From positions 1 through 64,000 of the forward strand of contig CACGLL010000003.1 of assembly GCA_902573905.1 (NCBI GenBank): DNA of 64,000 bases. The letters are read 5' to 3'. This document shows positions 18,560-26,485 of this stretch, piece after piece (the stretch's first letter is position 1; each line of letters starts with the position of its first letter). This DNA is from an uncultured Pelagibacteraceae bacterium (GTDB lineage: Bacteria > Pseudomonadota > Alphaproteobacteria > Pelagibacterales > Pelagibacteraceae). Below the pieces are notes generated by a model. That model saw nothing but the letters and a program-made list of their open reading frames with translations. It made no database searches and was not told where the DNA came from. Made by a program: the position numbers and the translations under genes.

Positions 18560-19319
18560 AGATATATTATATGAAGTTAAAGGTGATTACGCTCATGTCA
18601 CTATAAATAGACCTAAGGTGTTAAATGCTTTTACACCAGTAACTCTTCAAGAACTTAAGGTAGCTCTCCATGACGCAGAAAAAGATAAAGAGGTTGGAGT
18701 AATAGTTTTATCAGGCACTGGAGGTAGAGCATTTTGCTCAGGTGGAGACATGAACTGGGAAAGCTCTAAAGAATTTCAAGATCATGAATACGAATTTCAC
18801 ATTCACTTAACTAAGTGTAGTAAACCTATAATTGCAAAAGTCGATGGTTACGCAATAGGAGGGGGTAATCACATGGCATATTTTTGTGATTTAACTATAG
18901 CAAGTGAGAATTCTATATTTGGACAAAATGGTCCCAGAGTAGGTTCTCCCGCGGGAGGAGCTATCGTTGCCCATTCTGCAAATATTTTAGGACACAAACG
19001 TGCAAGAGAAATGTGGATGACATGTAAAAGATACTCTGCAAAAGAGATGATGAATTGGGGATTGGTAAACTCAGTAGTGAAGAAAGATAAATTAGACGAG
19101 GAAGTTAAAAAGTATGGTGATGAAATTTTAAAAGCCGCACCTACTTGTTTAAAAATATTAAAGGCCAGTTTTAGAAAACAATTTGAAGAAATTTTAAAAA
19201 TTACCCAAAAAGGTATGGTTGAAGAAGTTGCTCCAGGTTATTTTAAAACTGGCGAACAGGCAGAGGGTGCAAAAGCTTTCTTAGAAAAAAGAAAACCTAA
19301 CTTCAAAAAATTCAGGTAA
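18549..19319 (+). CDS. Enoyl-CoA hydratase/isomerase family, MenB/BadI-like
   Basis: A crotonase of 256 residues from the ATG at 18549. An in-frame ATG at 18534 would add five residues, but the MRFKDILYEV start matches MenB and BadI beginnings. Motifs are NRPKVLNAF, an oxyanion-hole segment GRAFCSGGD, KVDGYAIGGG, and the GPRVGSPAGG...KRAREMWMTCKRYSAKEMMNWGLVN block, closest to MenB (naphthoate synthase) and BadI (ketocyclohexane-carboxyl-CoA ring hydrolase). Where I recall MenB and BadI having an Asp after GS-x, this has Ala. It follows the CoA ligase, so it should act on the resulting thioester by hydration, ring opening or hydrolysis. Confidence 0.83.
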   Translation: MRFKDILYEVKGDYAHVTINRPKVLNAFTPVTLQELKVALHDAEKDKEVGVIVLSGTGGRAFCSGGDMNWESSKEFQDHEYEFHIHLTKCSKPIIAKVDGYAIGGGNHMAYFCDLTIASENSIFGQNGPRVGSPAGGAIVAHSANILGHKRAREMWMTCKRYSAKEMMNWGLVNSVVKKDKLDEEVKKYGDEILKAAPTCLKILKASFRKQFEEILKITQKGMVEEVAPGYFKTGEQAEGAKAFLEKRKPNFKKFR

Positions 19320-20408
19320 ATGAAAATAAAATCTATCAAAGCTATAACTTTGAGTATGCCATTTAGTCATGGAGGTAAAAAAGTAATTTTTCACGGAAAA
19401 GAATGGAAAAGTTTGGAATTTAACCTAGTTAAAATTGAAACAGATAAAGGTATCACTGGTTGGGGTGAAGCCTTTGGTTATACAAGTTGGAAAGCAGTAA
19501 AAATTGCAATCGAAGAAATGGTGGCTCCTTTAATTGTAGGAAAAGATATGAGTAACATACCAGATCTTCTTTTAACCCTTCAAAAATCTTTGCACTTATT
19601 TGGTAGATACGGGATAACAATGTTTGCAATATCTGGTGTTGAAATTGCATTATGGGATGCTTTAGGCAAAGAAAAAAGTAAGCCAATTCATGAATTGTTA
19701 GGAAAAAAAAATAAAGATTTATTTAAAGCCTATTCAAGTCTTTTTAGATATGGAGATCCAAAAATTATAGAACAAAAATGTAAGCAATCTTTAGATGACG
19801 GTTATCAAGCAATTAAACTACATGAAATAGAGAATGATTGTATAGAGGCTGGTAGAAAAGGAACAGGTAATCTTCCTTTAATGTTAGATACTAATTGTCC
19901 TTGGACTTATGAAGAAACACTATCCAAAAAAGATTTTTTAAAAAGCATGAAACTCACTTGGTTAGAAGAACCTATTTACCCACCAGAAGATTATGAAACT
20001 CTCGCAAAATTAAATAAAGAACTAGGGATACCTATAGCTTGTGGAGAGAATGCATGCACAGAATTTGAGTTTAAATCAATGATTAAACAAAAAGCAGCTA
20101 CTTTTGTTCAACCGTCAGTAATAAAAGTTGGTGGTATTTACGAGATGTTCAAAATAATTCAACATGCAGAAAAAAATGATATCTCTGTAATGCCTCATAC
20201 TGCTTATTTTGGGCCAGGTTTTTTAGCCACTCTTCAATTATCTGCATTAATGAAAAAGGACACCTATATTGAAAGATTCTATTTAGATATTGATCAGGAA
20301 TTTTACCCAAATTTCAAGAGAGCACTAAATGGAAAGTATAAATTACCCTCCGGACCAGGTCTTGGTATTGATTTAGACTATAATAAATTAAGTAAATATG
20401 AAATATAG
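19320..20408 (+). CDS. Mandelate racemase/muconate lactonizing enzyme (enolase superfamily)
   Basis: A 362-residue two-domain enolase-superfamily protein. An N-terminal capping domain (VKIETDKGITGWGEAFG) is followed by a barrel with metal ligands Asp (LMLDTN, near 190), Glu (WLEEP, near 215) and Glu (CGEN, near 242). The second-strand motif is KLH, not the usual KxK, and the Asp that normally partners the His base (QPD) is Ser in FVQPSVIKVGG, while the His is kept in MPHTAYFGPG. These changes set it apart from classical mandelate racemase. It probably abstracts the alpha-proton of a carboxylate for racemisation, cycloisomerisation or dehydration. It starts directly after the crotonase stop. 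Confidence 0.85.
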   Translation: MKIKSIKAITLSMPFSHGGKKVIFHGKEWKSLEFNLVKIETDKGITGWGEAFGYTSWKAVKIAIEEMVAPLIVGKDMSNIPDLLLTLQKSLHLFGRYGITMFAISGVEIALWDALGKEKSKPIHELLGKKNKDLFKAYSSLFRYGDPKIIEQKCKQSLDDGYQAIKLHEIENDCIEAGRKGTGNLPLMLDTNCPWTYEETLSKKDFLKSMKLTWLEEPIYPPEDYETLAKLNKELGIPIACGENACTEFEFKSMIKQKAATFVQPSVIKVGGIYEMFKIIQHAEKNDISVMPHTAYFGPGFLATLQLSALMKKDTYIERFYLDIDQEFYPNFKRALNGKYKLPSGPGLGIDLDYNKLSKYEI

Positions 20409-21048
20409 ATCTGTTTTATTCGTTCCAGGACACGAAGAAAAAAAAATTAAAAAAGCATATACATTAAATTCAGATTTAATAGTTCTTGACTTAGAATCAA
20501 CCGTTCCTGAAGATCAGAAAGATCAGGCTAAAAAAATAATAAAAGAATGCAATGTTAATAAAAATCAAACATATATAAGAATAAATAAAAATTCTGATTT
20601 AGAATTTGTAACATCAGAAAAATTCCCTGGAATATTCTTACCTTTTACGGAGTCAAAAAAACAGTTAATAGAGATAGATGCATTATTAAAAAAAAACGAG
20701 AAATTGAAGACCGATGTAATCCCTATCTTGGAAAGTATAAACGGTTTAGCTAATCTTCAGGAAATTTGCTCTTTTACAGAAAGAATTCAAATTATATCTT
20801 TTGGTTCTCATGATTTAGCTAAATCAATAAATCTTAAGATTTCAGAAGATGAAAAAGAAATATTGGAATTTAGAAAAAACATAGTAAATAAATCTAAAAA
20901 TATTAAGAGTCCAATAGATACCTCTTATTTGAATTTTAAAGATTTAAATGGATTTGAAAACTCATGTAATATGGTTAAAAAATTAGGTTTTGGTGGTAAA
21001 GCTTGTATTCATCCGGACCAAGTTCAAATCTCGAACAAAATTTTTTAA
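20398..21048 (+). CDS. CitE-like / HpcH-HpaI aldolase family lyase
   Basis: A 216-residue TIM-barrel protein of the citrate lyase beta-subunit family: RSVLFVPGHEEKKIKKA at the start, LDLEST (Glu), YIRIN, IPILESINGLANL with the metal Glu, FGSHDLAK with the metal Asp, and GFGGKACIHPDQVQISNKIF at the end. It is 50 to 70 residues shorter than typical CitE proteins, mostly through trimmed loops and the missing C-terminal lid. Members cleave or hydrolyse malyl-CoA, citramalyl-CoA and similar thioesters. With the CoA ligase upstream, C-C cleavage of a hydroxyacyl-CoA is plausible. It overlaps the enolase-family gene by 11 bases. Confidence 0.83.
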   Translation: MKYRSVLFVPGHEEKKIKKAYTLNSDLIVLDLESTVPEDQKDQAKKIIKECNVNKNQTYIRINKNSDLEFVTSEKFPGIFLPFTESKKQLIEIDALLKKNEKLKTDVIPILESINGLANLQEICSFTERIQIISFGSHDLAKSINLKISEDEKEILEFRKNIVNKSKNIKSPIDTSYLNFKDLNGFENSCNMVKKLGFGGKACIHPDQVQISNKIF

Positions 21049-21452
21049 TGATGAATACTAAGAAACTTTTGTACTTTGCTTACGGTACAAACCTAAATAA
21101 AAAAATTTTTTTAAAAAAATATAAAAATACCAAATATCTAAGAAAGCATATTTTGCAGGGTTTTGAATTAGTCTTTAGATCAAAATATAGAGTACCAGAT
21201 ATACAAAGAAAAAAGGGTTCAAATGTAAAAGGCATAATTTATGAAATAGATAAAGCAACTGAGAAAAAATTAGATAGATACGAAGACTATCCTAAGTTAT
21301 ATATAAAAAAATTTTTTATTAAAAATAGAAAAAATGTAATGTATTATTTCATGAAAAGAAAAACTCCTATTTTAAAGCCTTCAATTTATTACTTAAAAGT
21401 CATTAAAAGCGGATATCGACAAAATAACTATAAATTCAATTTTAAATATTAA
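21048..21452 (+). CDS. Gamma-glutamylcyclotransferase-like (AIG2/GGCT) protein
   Basis: A 134-residue protein from the ATG at 21048, which shares bases with the preceding stop (TAATG). A longer TTG-initiated frame from 21003 would add only non-homologous residues. It has the family loop YFAYGTNL (YGSNL in most GGCTs) and LDRYEDYPKLYIKK, where the Glu is positioned like the catalytic acid. Such proteins cyclise gamma-glutamyl amines or related amides to release an amine and 5-oxoproline. Its presence in a catabolic operon suggests a gamma-glutamylated intermediate or a non-canonical amide substrate, but that is inference only. Confidence 0.75.
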   Translation: MMNTKKLLYFAYGTNLNKKIFLKKYKNTKYLRKHILQGFELVFRSKYRVPDIQRKKGSNVKGIIYEIDKATEKKLDRYEDYPKLYIKKFFIKNRKNVMYYFMKRKTPILKPSIYYLKVIKSGYRQNNYKFNFKY

Positions 21453-21453
21453 A

Positions 21454-22494
21454 GTGAAAAATAAAATAAAGATTGCAGTTGTGGGGATTGGCTTGATGGG
21501 CAGTCAACATTTAAAAGCTTTAAGTGTTTCAAAAAAAGCAAAACTCCATTCAATTGTAGATTTAAATAAAAATTCCATAATTCATGCTAAAAAGTTTAAA
21601 GTTCCATTCTATAGATCATCGACAGAATTACTTAATAGAAATAAACCAGATGCTGTAATTGTAGCTACACCTAATCAATTTCATGAAAAACATACGATAA
21701 GTTTTTTAAATGCAAAAATACCTGTATTATTAGAAAAACCAATTTCAGATAATATTTCAAAAGCAAAAAAAATTATTAAAAGCTCAAATAAAAATAAAAC
21801 TCATCTTCTTATTGGTTATCATAGAAGGCACAACAGTATTGTAAATAAAGTAAAGAAACAGATTGACAGCGGAAATCTTGGAAAAATTGTTGCTGCTAAT
21901 GTTATGTGTTGGTTGTACAAGAATAAAGATTGGTACAAAGAAAAATGGCGTATTAAAAAAGGAGGCGGTCCTTTAGGTATTAATTTAGTCCATGATATTG
22001 ATCTCATTTGTTACTTGCTAGGTCCCGTAACTCATGTTCAAGCAACAACTTCAAATAAAATTAGAAAATATGAAGTTGAGGATACAGCAATTGTTAATTT
22101 TTCCTTCAGATCAGGTGCGTTATGTACATTAAGTGTTTCAGATACAATTGTAGCTCCATATAGTTATGAACTCACAGCTGGAGAAAATCCAGCCTACCCT
22201 ATAACAAATCAATCAGCATATTTTATTGGAGGCACAAAAGGCTCAATACAATTTCCAAACTTAAAACATTGGTACAACAAAGGTGAGAGAAGTTGGTGGA
22301 AACCGATTTATCATAAGGATTTTAATATTCGTTTGAGTAGATTTACTCTAATAAATCAAATTGATCATTTATGTGATGTTGTGTCTAGAAAAGCAAAACC
22401 AAAAGTAAGTGGAAATGATGGCTTACAATCGCTTAAAATATTTGATGCTATATTAAGAAGTACTAAAACTGGAAAAAAAATTAGAGTAAATTAA
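21454..22494 (+). CDS. Gfo/Idh/MocA oxidoreductase, copy 1
   Basis: A 346-residue NAD(P)-dependent dehydrogenase with the Rossmann motif VGIGLMGSQH, the VIVATPNQFHEKH strand and the LLEKPIS motif carrying the catalytic Lys of the family. A later Asp-His pair (GINLVHDIDLI) supplies the remaining catalytic residues. The C-terminal beta-sheet domain includes VEDTAIVNFSFRSGALCTLSVSDT. The start is a GTG at 21454, one base after the previous stop. It is the first of three tandem, non-identical members, suggesting sequential oxidation or epimerisation of a sugar, inositol or sugar acid. Confidence 0.88.
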   Translation: MKNKIKIAVVGIGLMGSQHLKALSVSKKAKLHSIVDLNKNSIIHAKKFKVPFYRSSTELLNRNKPDAVIVATPNQFHEKHTISFLNAKIPVLLEKPISDNISKAKKIIKSSNKNKTHLLIGYHRRHNSIVNKVKKQIDSGNLGKIVAANVMCWLYKNKDWYKEKWRIKKGGGPLGINLVHDIDLICYLLGPVTHVQATTSNKIRKYEVEDTAIVNFSFRSGALCTLSVSDTIVAPYSYELTAGENPAYPITNQSAYFIGGTKGSIQFPNLKHWYNKGERSWWKPIYHKDFNIRLSRFTLINQIDHLCDVVSRKAKPKVSGNDGLQSLKIFDAILRSTKTGKKIRVN

Positions 22495-23624
22495 TGAAAA
22501 GACTTAAACTTGGTATCATTGGTGGTGGTCCTGGATCATGGATTGGTCATGTTCATAGGATAGCTTCAAGATTTGATGATAAATATGAAATTGTAGCAGG
22601 TGTTTTTTCAAGAAATTATAAAATCAATCAGTCTTTCGGAACAAGTATAGGAATAAAAAAAGATAGATGTTACAAAAGTTTTAAAGATCTTTGTTATTTT
22701 GAAAAAAAAATTAAAAATGGTATCGATGTGGTGGCAATTATGACACCCCCTGGGAGCCACCAAGAGATTGCAGAATTATTTATTAAAAATAACATTCATG
22801 TAATATCTGATAAACCTTTTGCAGGTTCTCTAACTCAAGCTAAAAAACTTTATAAAACAATTAAAAATAATAAAAAAATTGTTTACGGACTTACACATAA
22901 TTATTCGGCTTACCCAATGGTAAGGTATGCTAAAAAATTAGTAGAAGATAAGAAACTTGGAAGTATTGAATATATTAATGTTGAGTATGTCCAGGACTGG
23001 TCTAATGGTAAAAAAGTTACCGTTAGTTCTGCAAAAAAAATATTCAAATGGAAGTTAAATAAAAAAATAGCCGGAGTTTCTACTGTACTAAATGAAATTG
23101 GATCTCATGCATATCATTTATGTAATTACATTACTGGTCTTAAAGGAAAAAGCTTATTTGCAGATATCAAACAATATTCAAAAAAAATTAGATTTGATAC
23201 AAACGCTCAAGTTTTTATAAATTATGAGAATGGAGCTAAGGGTTTGTTTTGGGCATCGACTACTGCTAAGGGCGGTATTTACGGATTAAAAATAAGAGTA
23301 TTTGGATCAAAAGGTAGTATGGAGTGGGTTCAAAATGATCCAAATTATTTAAAGTTTAGTTCGGCGAATGGTGCAACTAAAATTTTAGAAAGAGGATTTA
23401 ATGAAAGTCATTTCTCAAAAAAATTTTCAAGAATTAAATATGGTCATCCCGAGGGTTACCTAAGTGCTTTTTCAAACTTATATAAAGAAATAGCTTCAAA
23501 AATTAATTCTAATAATAGAAATACAAGATTTTTATTCCCAACAGCTTATGAAGGTTTGCTTACAGCCAAGTTTATTGATGGGTGCGTAAAATCCTCTTCA
23601 AAAAAGAAATGGGTCTCATTTTAA
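22494..23624 (+). CDS. Gfo/Idh/MocA oxidoreductase, copy 2
   Basis: A 376-residue member with the variant N-terminal motif GGGPGSWIGHVHRIA, a glycine-rich loop followed by HxHR seen in a distinct subgroup of the family. The VVAIMTPPGSHQEIAELFI strand and SDKPFAG (catalytic Lys) follow. An NEIGSHAYHL segment provides the His. The longer C-terminal domain ends in SAFSNLYKEIA and TAYEGLLTAKFID, typical of this subgroup. It overlaps copy 1 by a single base. It differs too much from copies 1 and 3 to be a recent duplication. Confidence 0.87.
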   Translation: MKRLKLGIIGGGPGSWIGHVHRIASRFDDKYEIVAGVFSRNYKINQSFGTSIGIKKDRCYKSFKDLCYFEKKIKNGIDVVAIMTPPGSHQEIAELFIKNNIHVISDKPFAGSLTQAKKLYKTIKNNKKIVYGLTHNYSAYPMVRYAKKLVEDKKLGSIEYINVEYVQDWSNGKKVTVSSAKKIFKWKLNKKIAGVSTVLNEIGSHAYHLCNYITGLKGKSLFADIKQYSKKIRFDTNAQVFINYENGAKGLFWASTTAKGGIYGLKIRVFGSKGSMEWVQNDPNYLKFSSANGATKILERGFNESHFSKKFSRIKYGHPEGYLSAFSNLYKEIASKINSNNRNTRFLFPTAYEGLLTAKFIDGCVKSSSKKKWVSF

Positions 23625-24542
23625 ATGATCAAATCCTGTGTGATAGGATTATCAAAAATTGGACAAATTCATTGTAGTAACCTAAAAAAAATAAAAAAAA
23701 CTAAGTTATCTTATGTTTTCGATGTTGATCCTGACCTAAGAAAGAAAATTTCAAAAAAATATAATTGTTTATCTTCAAGTAATTTTAATAGCATCCTAAA
23801 AGATAAAAGCATCAAATTATTCATCATAGCCTCACCCACAACAACTCATGAGTATTATTTGACTAAACTCATAAATCATAAAAAGATGATTTATTGTGAA
23901 AAACCAATCTCTTTAGATTCTAATAAATTAAATTTATTAATAAAAAAAATTGCAGTAAACAAAATTAAAATTTGCATAGGTTTAAATAGGAGATATTCAT
24001 ACCCTTATCTTAAAATGAAAAAAATTCTAAAAAACAGAAAAGTAAAAATAGCTCAAATCATATCTAGATCTTTTAAAGCTAATGTAAATCAATCAGTTCG
24101 AAATGGCGGTTTATTTATGGATAAAGGTTTTCATTTTTTTGATCTTGCAAATTGGTTTGTAAATTCAATGCCAAAAAATATAAAAACTATTACCAAATCC
24201 ATAAGTAGAAAAGAATTTTTGGATAAAAAAGATTTTTCAGATGCTATTATTAATATGAAGTTTAACAATGGAAGTGTAGTAGAGTTTTTATTTAGCAGAA
24301 CAAGCCGACTTGGCCATGAAGAAAGGATTAAACTTTTTGGAAACAATTTTGTAATAGACTCAAATAAATATTTTAGAAAAAATATTTTGTATGAAAACTT
24401 TGATATTAAACATAAGGATAGCTATTTAAAATGCCTCAAAGATTTCATTTATAAAGATAAAACAATTTTGCTTAGTGAAGGAATTCAAACACAAAAAATT
24501 TGTAGCTCAGTTTTAAAATCTACTCAAAAAAATAATTTTTGA
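23625..24542 (+). CDS. Gfo/Idh/MocA oxidoreductase, copy 3
   Basis: A 305-residue member, the shortest of the three, resembling inositol 2-dehydrogenase-like proteins. The N-terminus CVIGLSKIGQIHCSNL has the nucleotide-binding loop, though the second Gly of GxGxxG is Ser. FIIASPTTTHEYYL and YCEKPIS (catalytic Lys) follow, and the later DKGFHFFDLANWF segment carries the Asp/His pair. It starts immediately after copy 2 and closes the plus-strand operon. The gene ends 12 bases from the converging trxB stop. No clear terminator is visible in that gap. Confidence 0.85.
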   Translation: MIKSCVIGLSKIGQIHCSNLKKIKKTKLSYVFDVDPDLRKKISKKYNCLSSSNFNSILKDKSIKLFIIASPTTTHEYYLTKLINHKKMIYCEKPISLDSNKLNLLIKKIAVNKIKICIGLNRRYSYPYLKMKKILKNRKVKIAQIISRSFKANVNQSVRNGGLFMDKGFHFFDLANWFVNSMPKNIKTITKSISRKEFLDKKDFSDAIINMKFNNGSVVEFLFSRTSRLGHEERIKLFGNNFVIDSNKYFRKNILYENFDIKHKDSYLKCLKDFIYKDKTILLSEGIQTQKICSSVLKSTQKNNF

Positions 24543-24554
24543 GTTGCCATTTTT

Positions 24555-25505
24555 TTAAGCTTTAGAAGTTAAATATTTTTCAGCTTCTAAAGCAGACATA
24601 CAACCCATACCTGCTGCAGTTACCGCTTGTCTAAATATTTTATCTTTCACATCACCTGCAGCAAAAACTCCAGGTACATTTGTTTCAGTTGAGTCTGGCT
24701 TAGTAATTAAATACCCTTCTTTATCCATCTTTAACTGATCTTTAAATAAAGAAGTAGCTGGGTCATGCCCTATAGCAATAAATAAACCGTGAACTTTTAA
24801 TTCTGAGATTTTATTATCTTTTACATTTTTGATTTTAATTGCAGTTACACCTTTAGGCTCATTATCACCCAATACTTCGTCAACAACACTATCCCAAATA
24901 ATTTCAATTTTTTTATTTGCCTTTAATTTTTCTTGAAGCATTTTCTCTGCTCTAAGCTCATTTCTTCTGTGTATTAATTTAACTTTTGATGCAAACTTTG
25001 TTAAAAAAATTGCTTCCTCTACTGCAGCATTTCCACCACCAACTACAGCAACCTCTTTATCTTTAAAAAAGAAACCGTCACAAGTAGCGCAGGCTGAAAC
25101 TCCAAATCCTCGAAACTTCTGCTCAGATTTTAAATTTAGCCATCTTGCTTGAGCACCTGTAGATATTATAAAACTATCCGCAGTGTAAACTTGACCGCTA
25201 TCTCCAACAGCTTCAAAAGGTTGTTTAGATAGGTCTACTTTATTTATGTGATCTTGTATCATTTCTGTGCCAACTGCCTCTGCTTGGCCTTTCATTTCTT
25301 CCATAAGCCATGGCCCTTGAATCACCTTTGAGTAACCTGGATAATTTTCCACATCTGTTGTAGTAGTTAACTGACCACCAGGCTGAGATCCATGAACAAG
25401 TATAGGTTTTAACATTGCTCTAGCTGCATAAATCGCAGCTGTATAACCTGCAGGACCTGATCCAAGTATTAACACTTTTGTATGTTTAGGTGTTTTAATA
25501 TTCAT
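24555..25505 (-). CDS. trxB: Thioredoxin reductase
   Basis: A 316-residue flavoprotein that passes electrons from NADPH through FAD and a redox disulfide to thioredoxin in the cytoplasm. Visible are the FAD motif LGSGPAGYTAAIYAARA, the redox-active CATCDG disulfide, the NADPH motif VGGGNAAVEEA with a basic HRRNELRA stretch, and the C-terminal FAD motif GVFAAGDVKDKIFRQAVTAAGMGC. Length is normal. It diverges from the ELM1-like gene with only 26 bases between starts, so transcription signals must overlap or extend into coding sequence. Confidence 0.96.
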   Translation of the reverse strand: MNIKTPKHTKVLILGSGPAGYTAAIYAARAMLKPILVHGSQPGGQLTTTTDVENYPGYSKVIQGPWLMEEMKGQAEAVGTEMIQDHINKVDLSKQPFEAVGDSGQVYTADSFIISTGAQARWLNLKSEQKFRGFGVSACATCDGFFFKDKEVAVVGGGNAAVEEAIFLTKFASKVKLIHRRNELRAEKMLQEKLKANKKIEIIWDSVVDEVLGDNEPKGVTAIKIKNVKDNKISELKVHGLFIAIGHDPATSLFKDQLKMDKEGYLITKPDSTETNVPGVFAAGDVKDKIFRQAVTAAGMGCMSALEAEKYLTSKA

Positions 25506-25531
25506 TACGATAAGATTATATATAGTAACTA

Positions 25532-26485
25532 ATGTTAGAATTAAAAGCTATTCTTTTGACACAAGGTATGCACGGTATGGTTAGCCAGGTTGAAGGATTG
25601 GCTAAAGCATTAAATCTAAACTTTAAACATCAGAATATAAAACTTAAAACATTCTGGAATTATATACCTCCAAAGTTTTCCCCAATTTCTGAAAATTTAG
25701 TAAAAGAAAAATTTGTTTGTGACAGCAAAGTAATTATTTCTTGTGGAAGAAAGAGTGTTATTCCTTCGATAGCCTTAAAAAAAAGATTAGGTAATGAGAT
25801 ATTTACTATTCATATTCAAGATCCAAAAGTTTCATTCAAACATTTCGATTTAATTATAAGCCCAGAGCACGATAATATAAAAGGAGATAACGTAATTAAT
25901 ACGAAAGGGGCAATTCATTATCTTACAAAAAAGGAAATTAAAGAAAATTCAAACTATTTAGATATAAATCCCGATAAAAAAAAGCAAATTGTAAGCTTTA
26001 TAATCGGAGGTCCAAATAAGTATTATGATTATTCTGATAAAGAGTTACATAAACTTTTCACAAAAATTAAAACATTATTCACACCAGATAAATTTAAAAT
26101 AGTAATTATTCCATCTTATAGGACTCCAGAAGAAGTTATCAAAAAAGCATATGATGCATTCAGTTCTAATCATCATGTAGTTAAAACAGTTGATAAAAAA
26201 GCTTATCTTTCCTCTCTTGCTATTGCAGACTTTATAATTGTTACCTGCGACTCCACATCAATGATTTCAGAAGCTGCTGTTACAGGAAAACCAGTATATA
26301 TAGCAATGATGAAGCCTAAAAAAAGGAACGTCAGGTTCAAAAAATTCTATTCCAAGCTAAGTAATTTAGGTATAACAAAAGAATTAAATAACGTAGTTGA
26401 AAATTGGAGCTATGAAAGTTTAAATGAAGTAATTAGAATTGCTCCATTAATAAAATCGAGAATGAAACAGAATGGAATTATTTAA
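25532..26485 (+). CDS. Mitochondrial fission ELM1-family protein
   Basis: A 317-residue protein of the ELM1 (DUF1022) family, recognised by LTQGMHGMVSQVEGLAKAL at the start, ISCGRKSVIPSIALKK, IHIQDPKVSFKHFDLIISPEHD and the C-terminal VTCDSTSMISEAAVTGKPVYI. The fold resembles glycosyltransferase-B enzymes. Family members are widespread in Alphaproteobacteria and gave rise to plant ELM1, which recruits dynamin to mitochondria, but the bacterial function is unknown. The genes downstream overlap by 14 bases, so it is probably co-expressed with the 2OG oxygenase. Confidence 0.85.
   Translation: MLELKAILLTQGMHGMVSQVEGLAKALNLNFKHQNIKLKTFWNYIPPKFSPISENLVKEKFVCDSKVIISCGRKSVIPSIALKKRLGNEIFTIHIQDPKVSFKHFDLIISPEHDNIKGDNVINTKGAIHYLTKKEIKENSNYLDINPDKKKQIVSFIIGGPNKYYDYSDKELHKLFTKIKTLFTPDKFKIVIIPSYRTPEEVIKKAYDAFSSNHHVVKTVDKKAYLSSLAIADFIIVTCDSTSMISEAAVTGKPVYIAMMKPKKRNVRFKKFYSKLSNLGITKELNNVVENWSYESLNEVIRIAPLIKSRMKQNGII

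Noticed and set aside
21003-21047. TTG-initiated N-terminal extension of the GGCT-like gene
   Set aside because: The extension lies wholly in the CitE-like gene and has no family homology; the TAATG start at 21048 fits neighbouring coupling.
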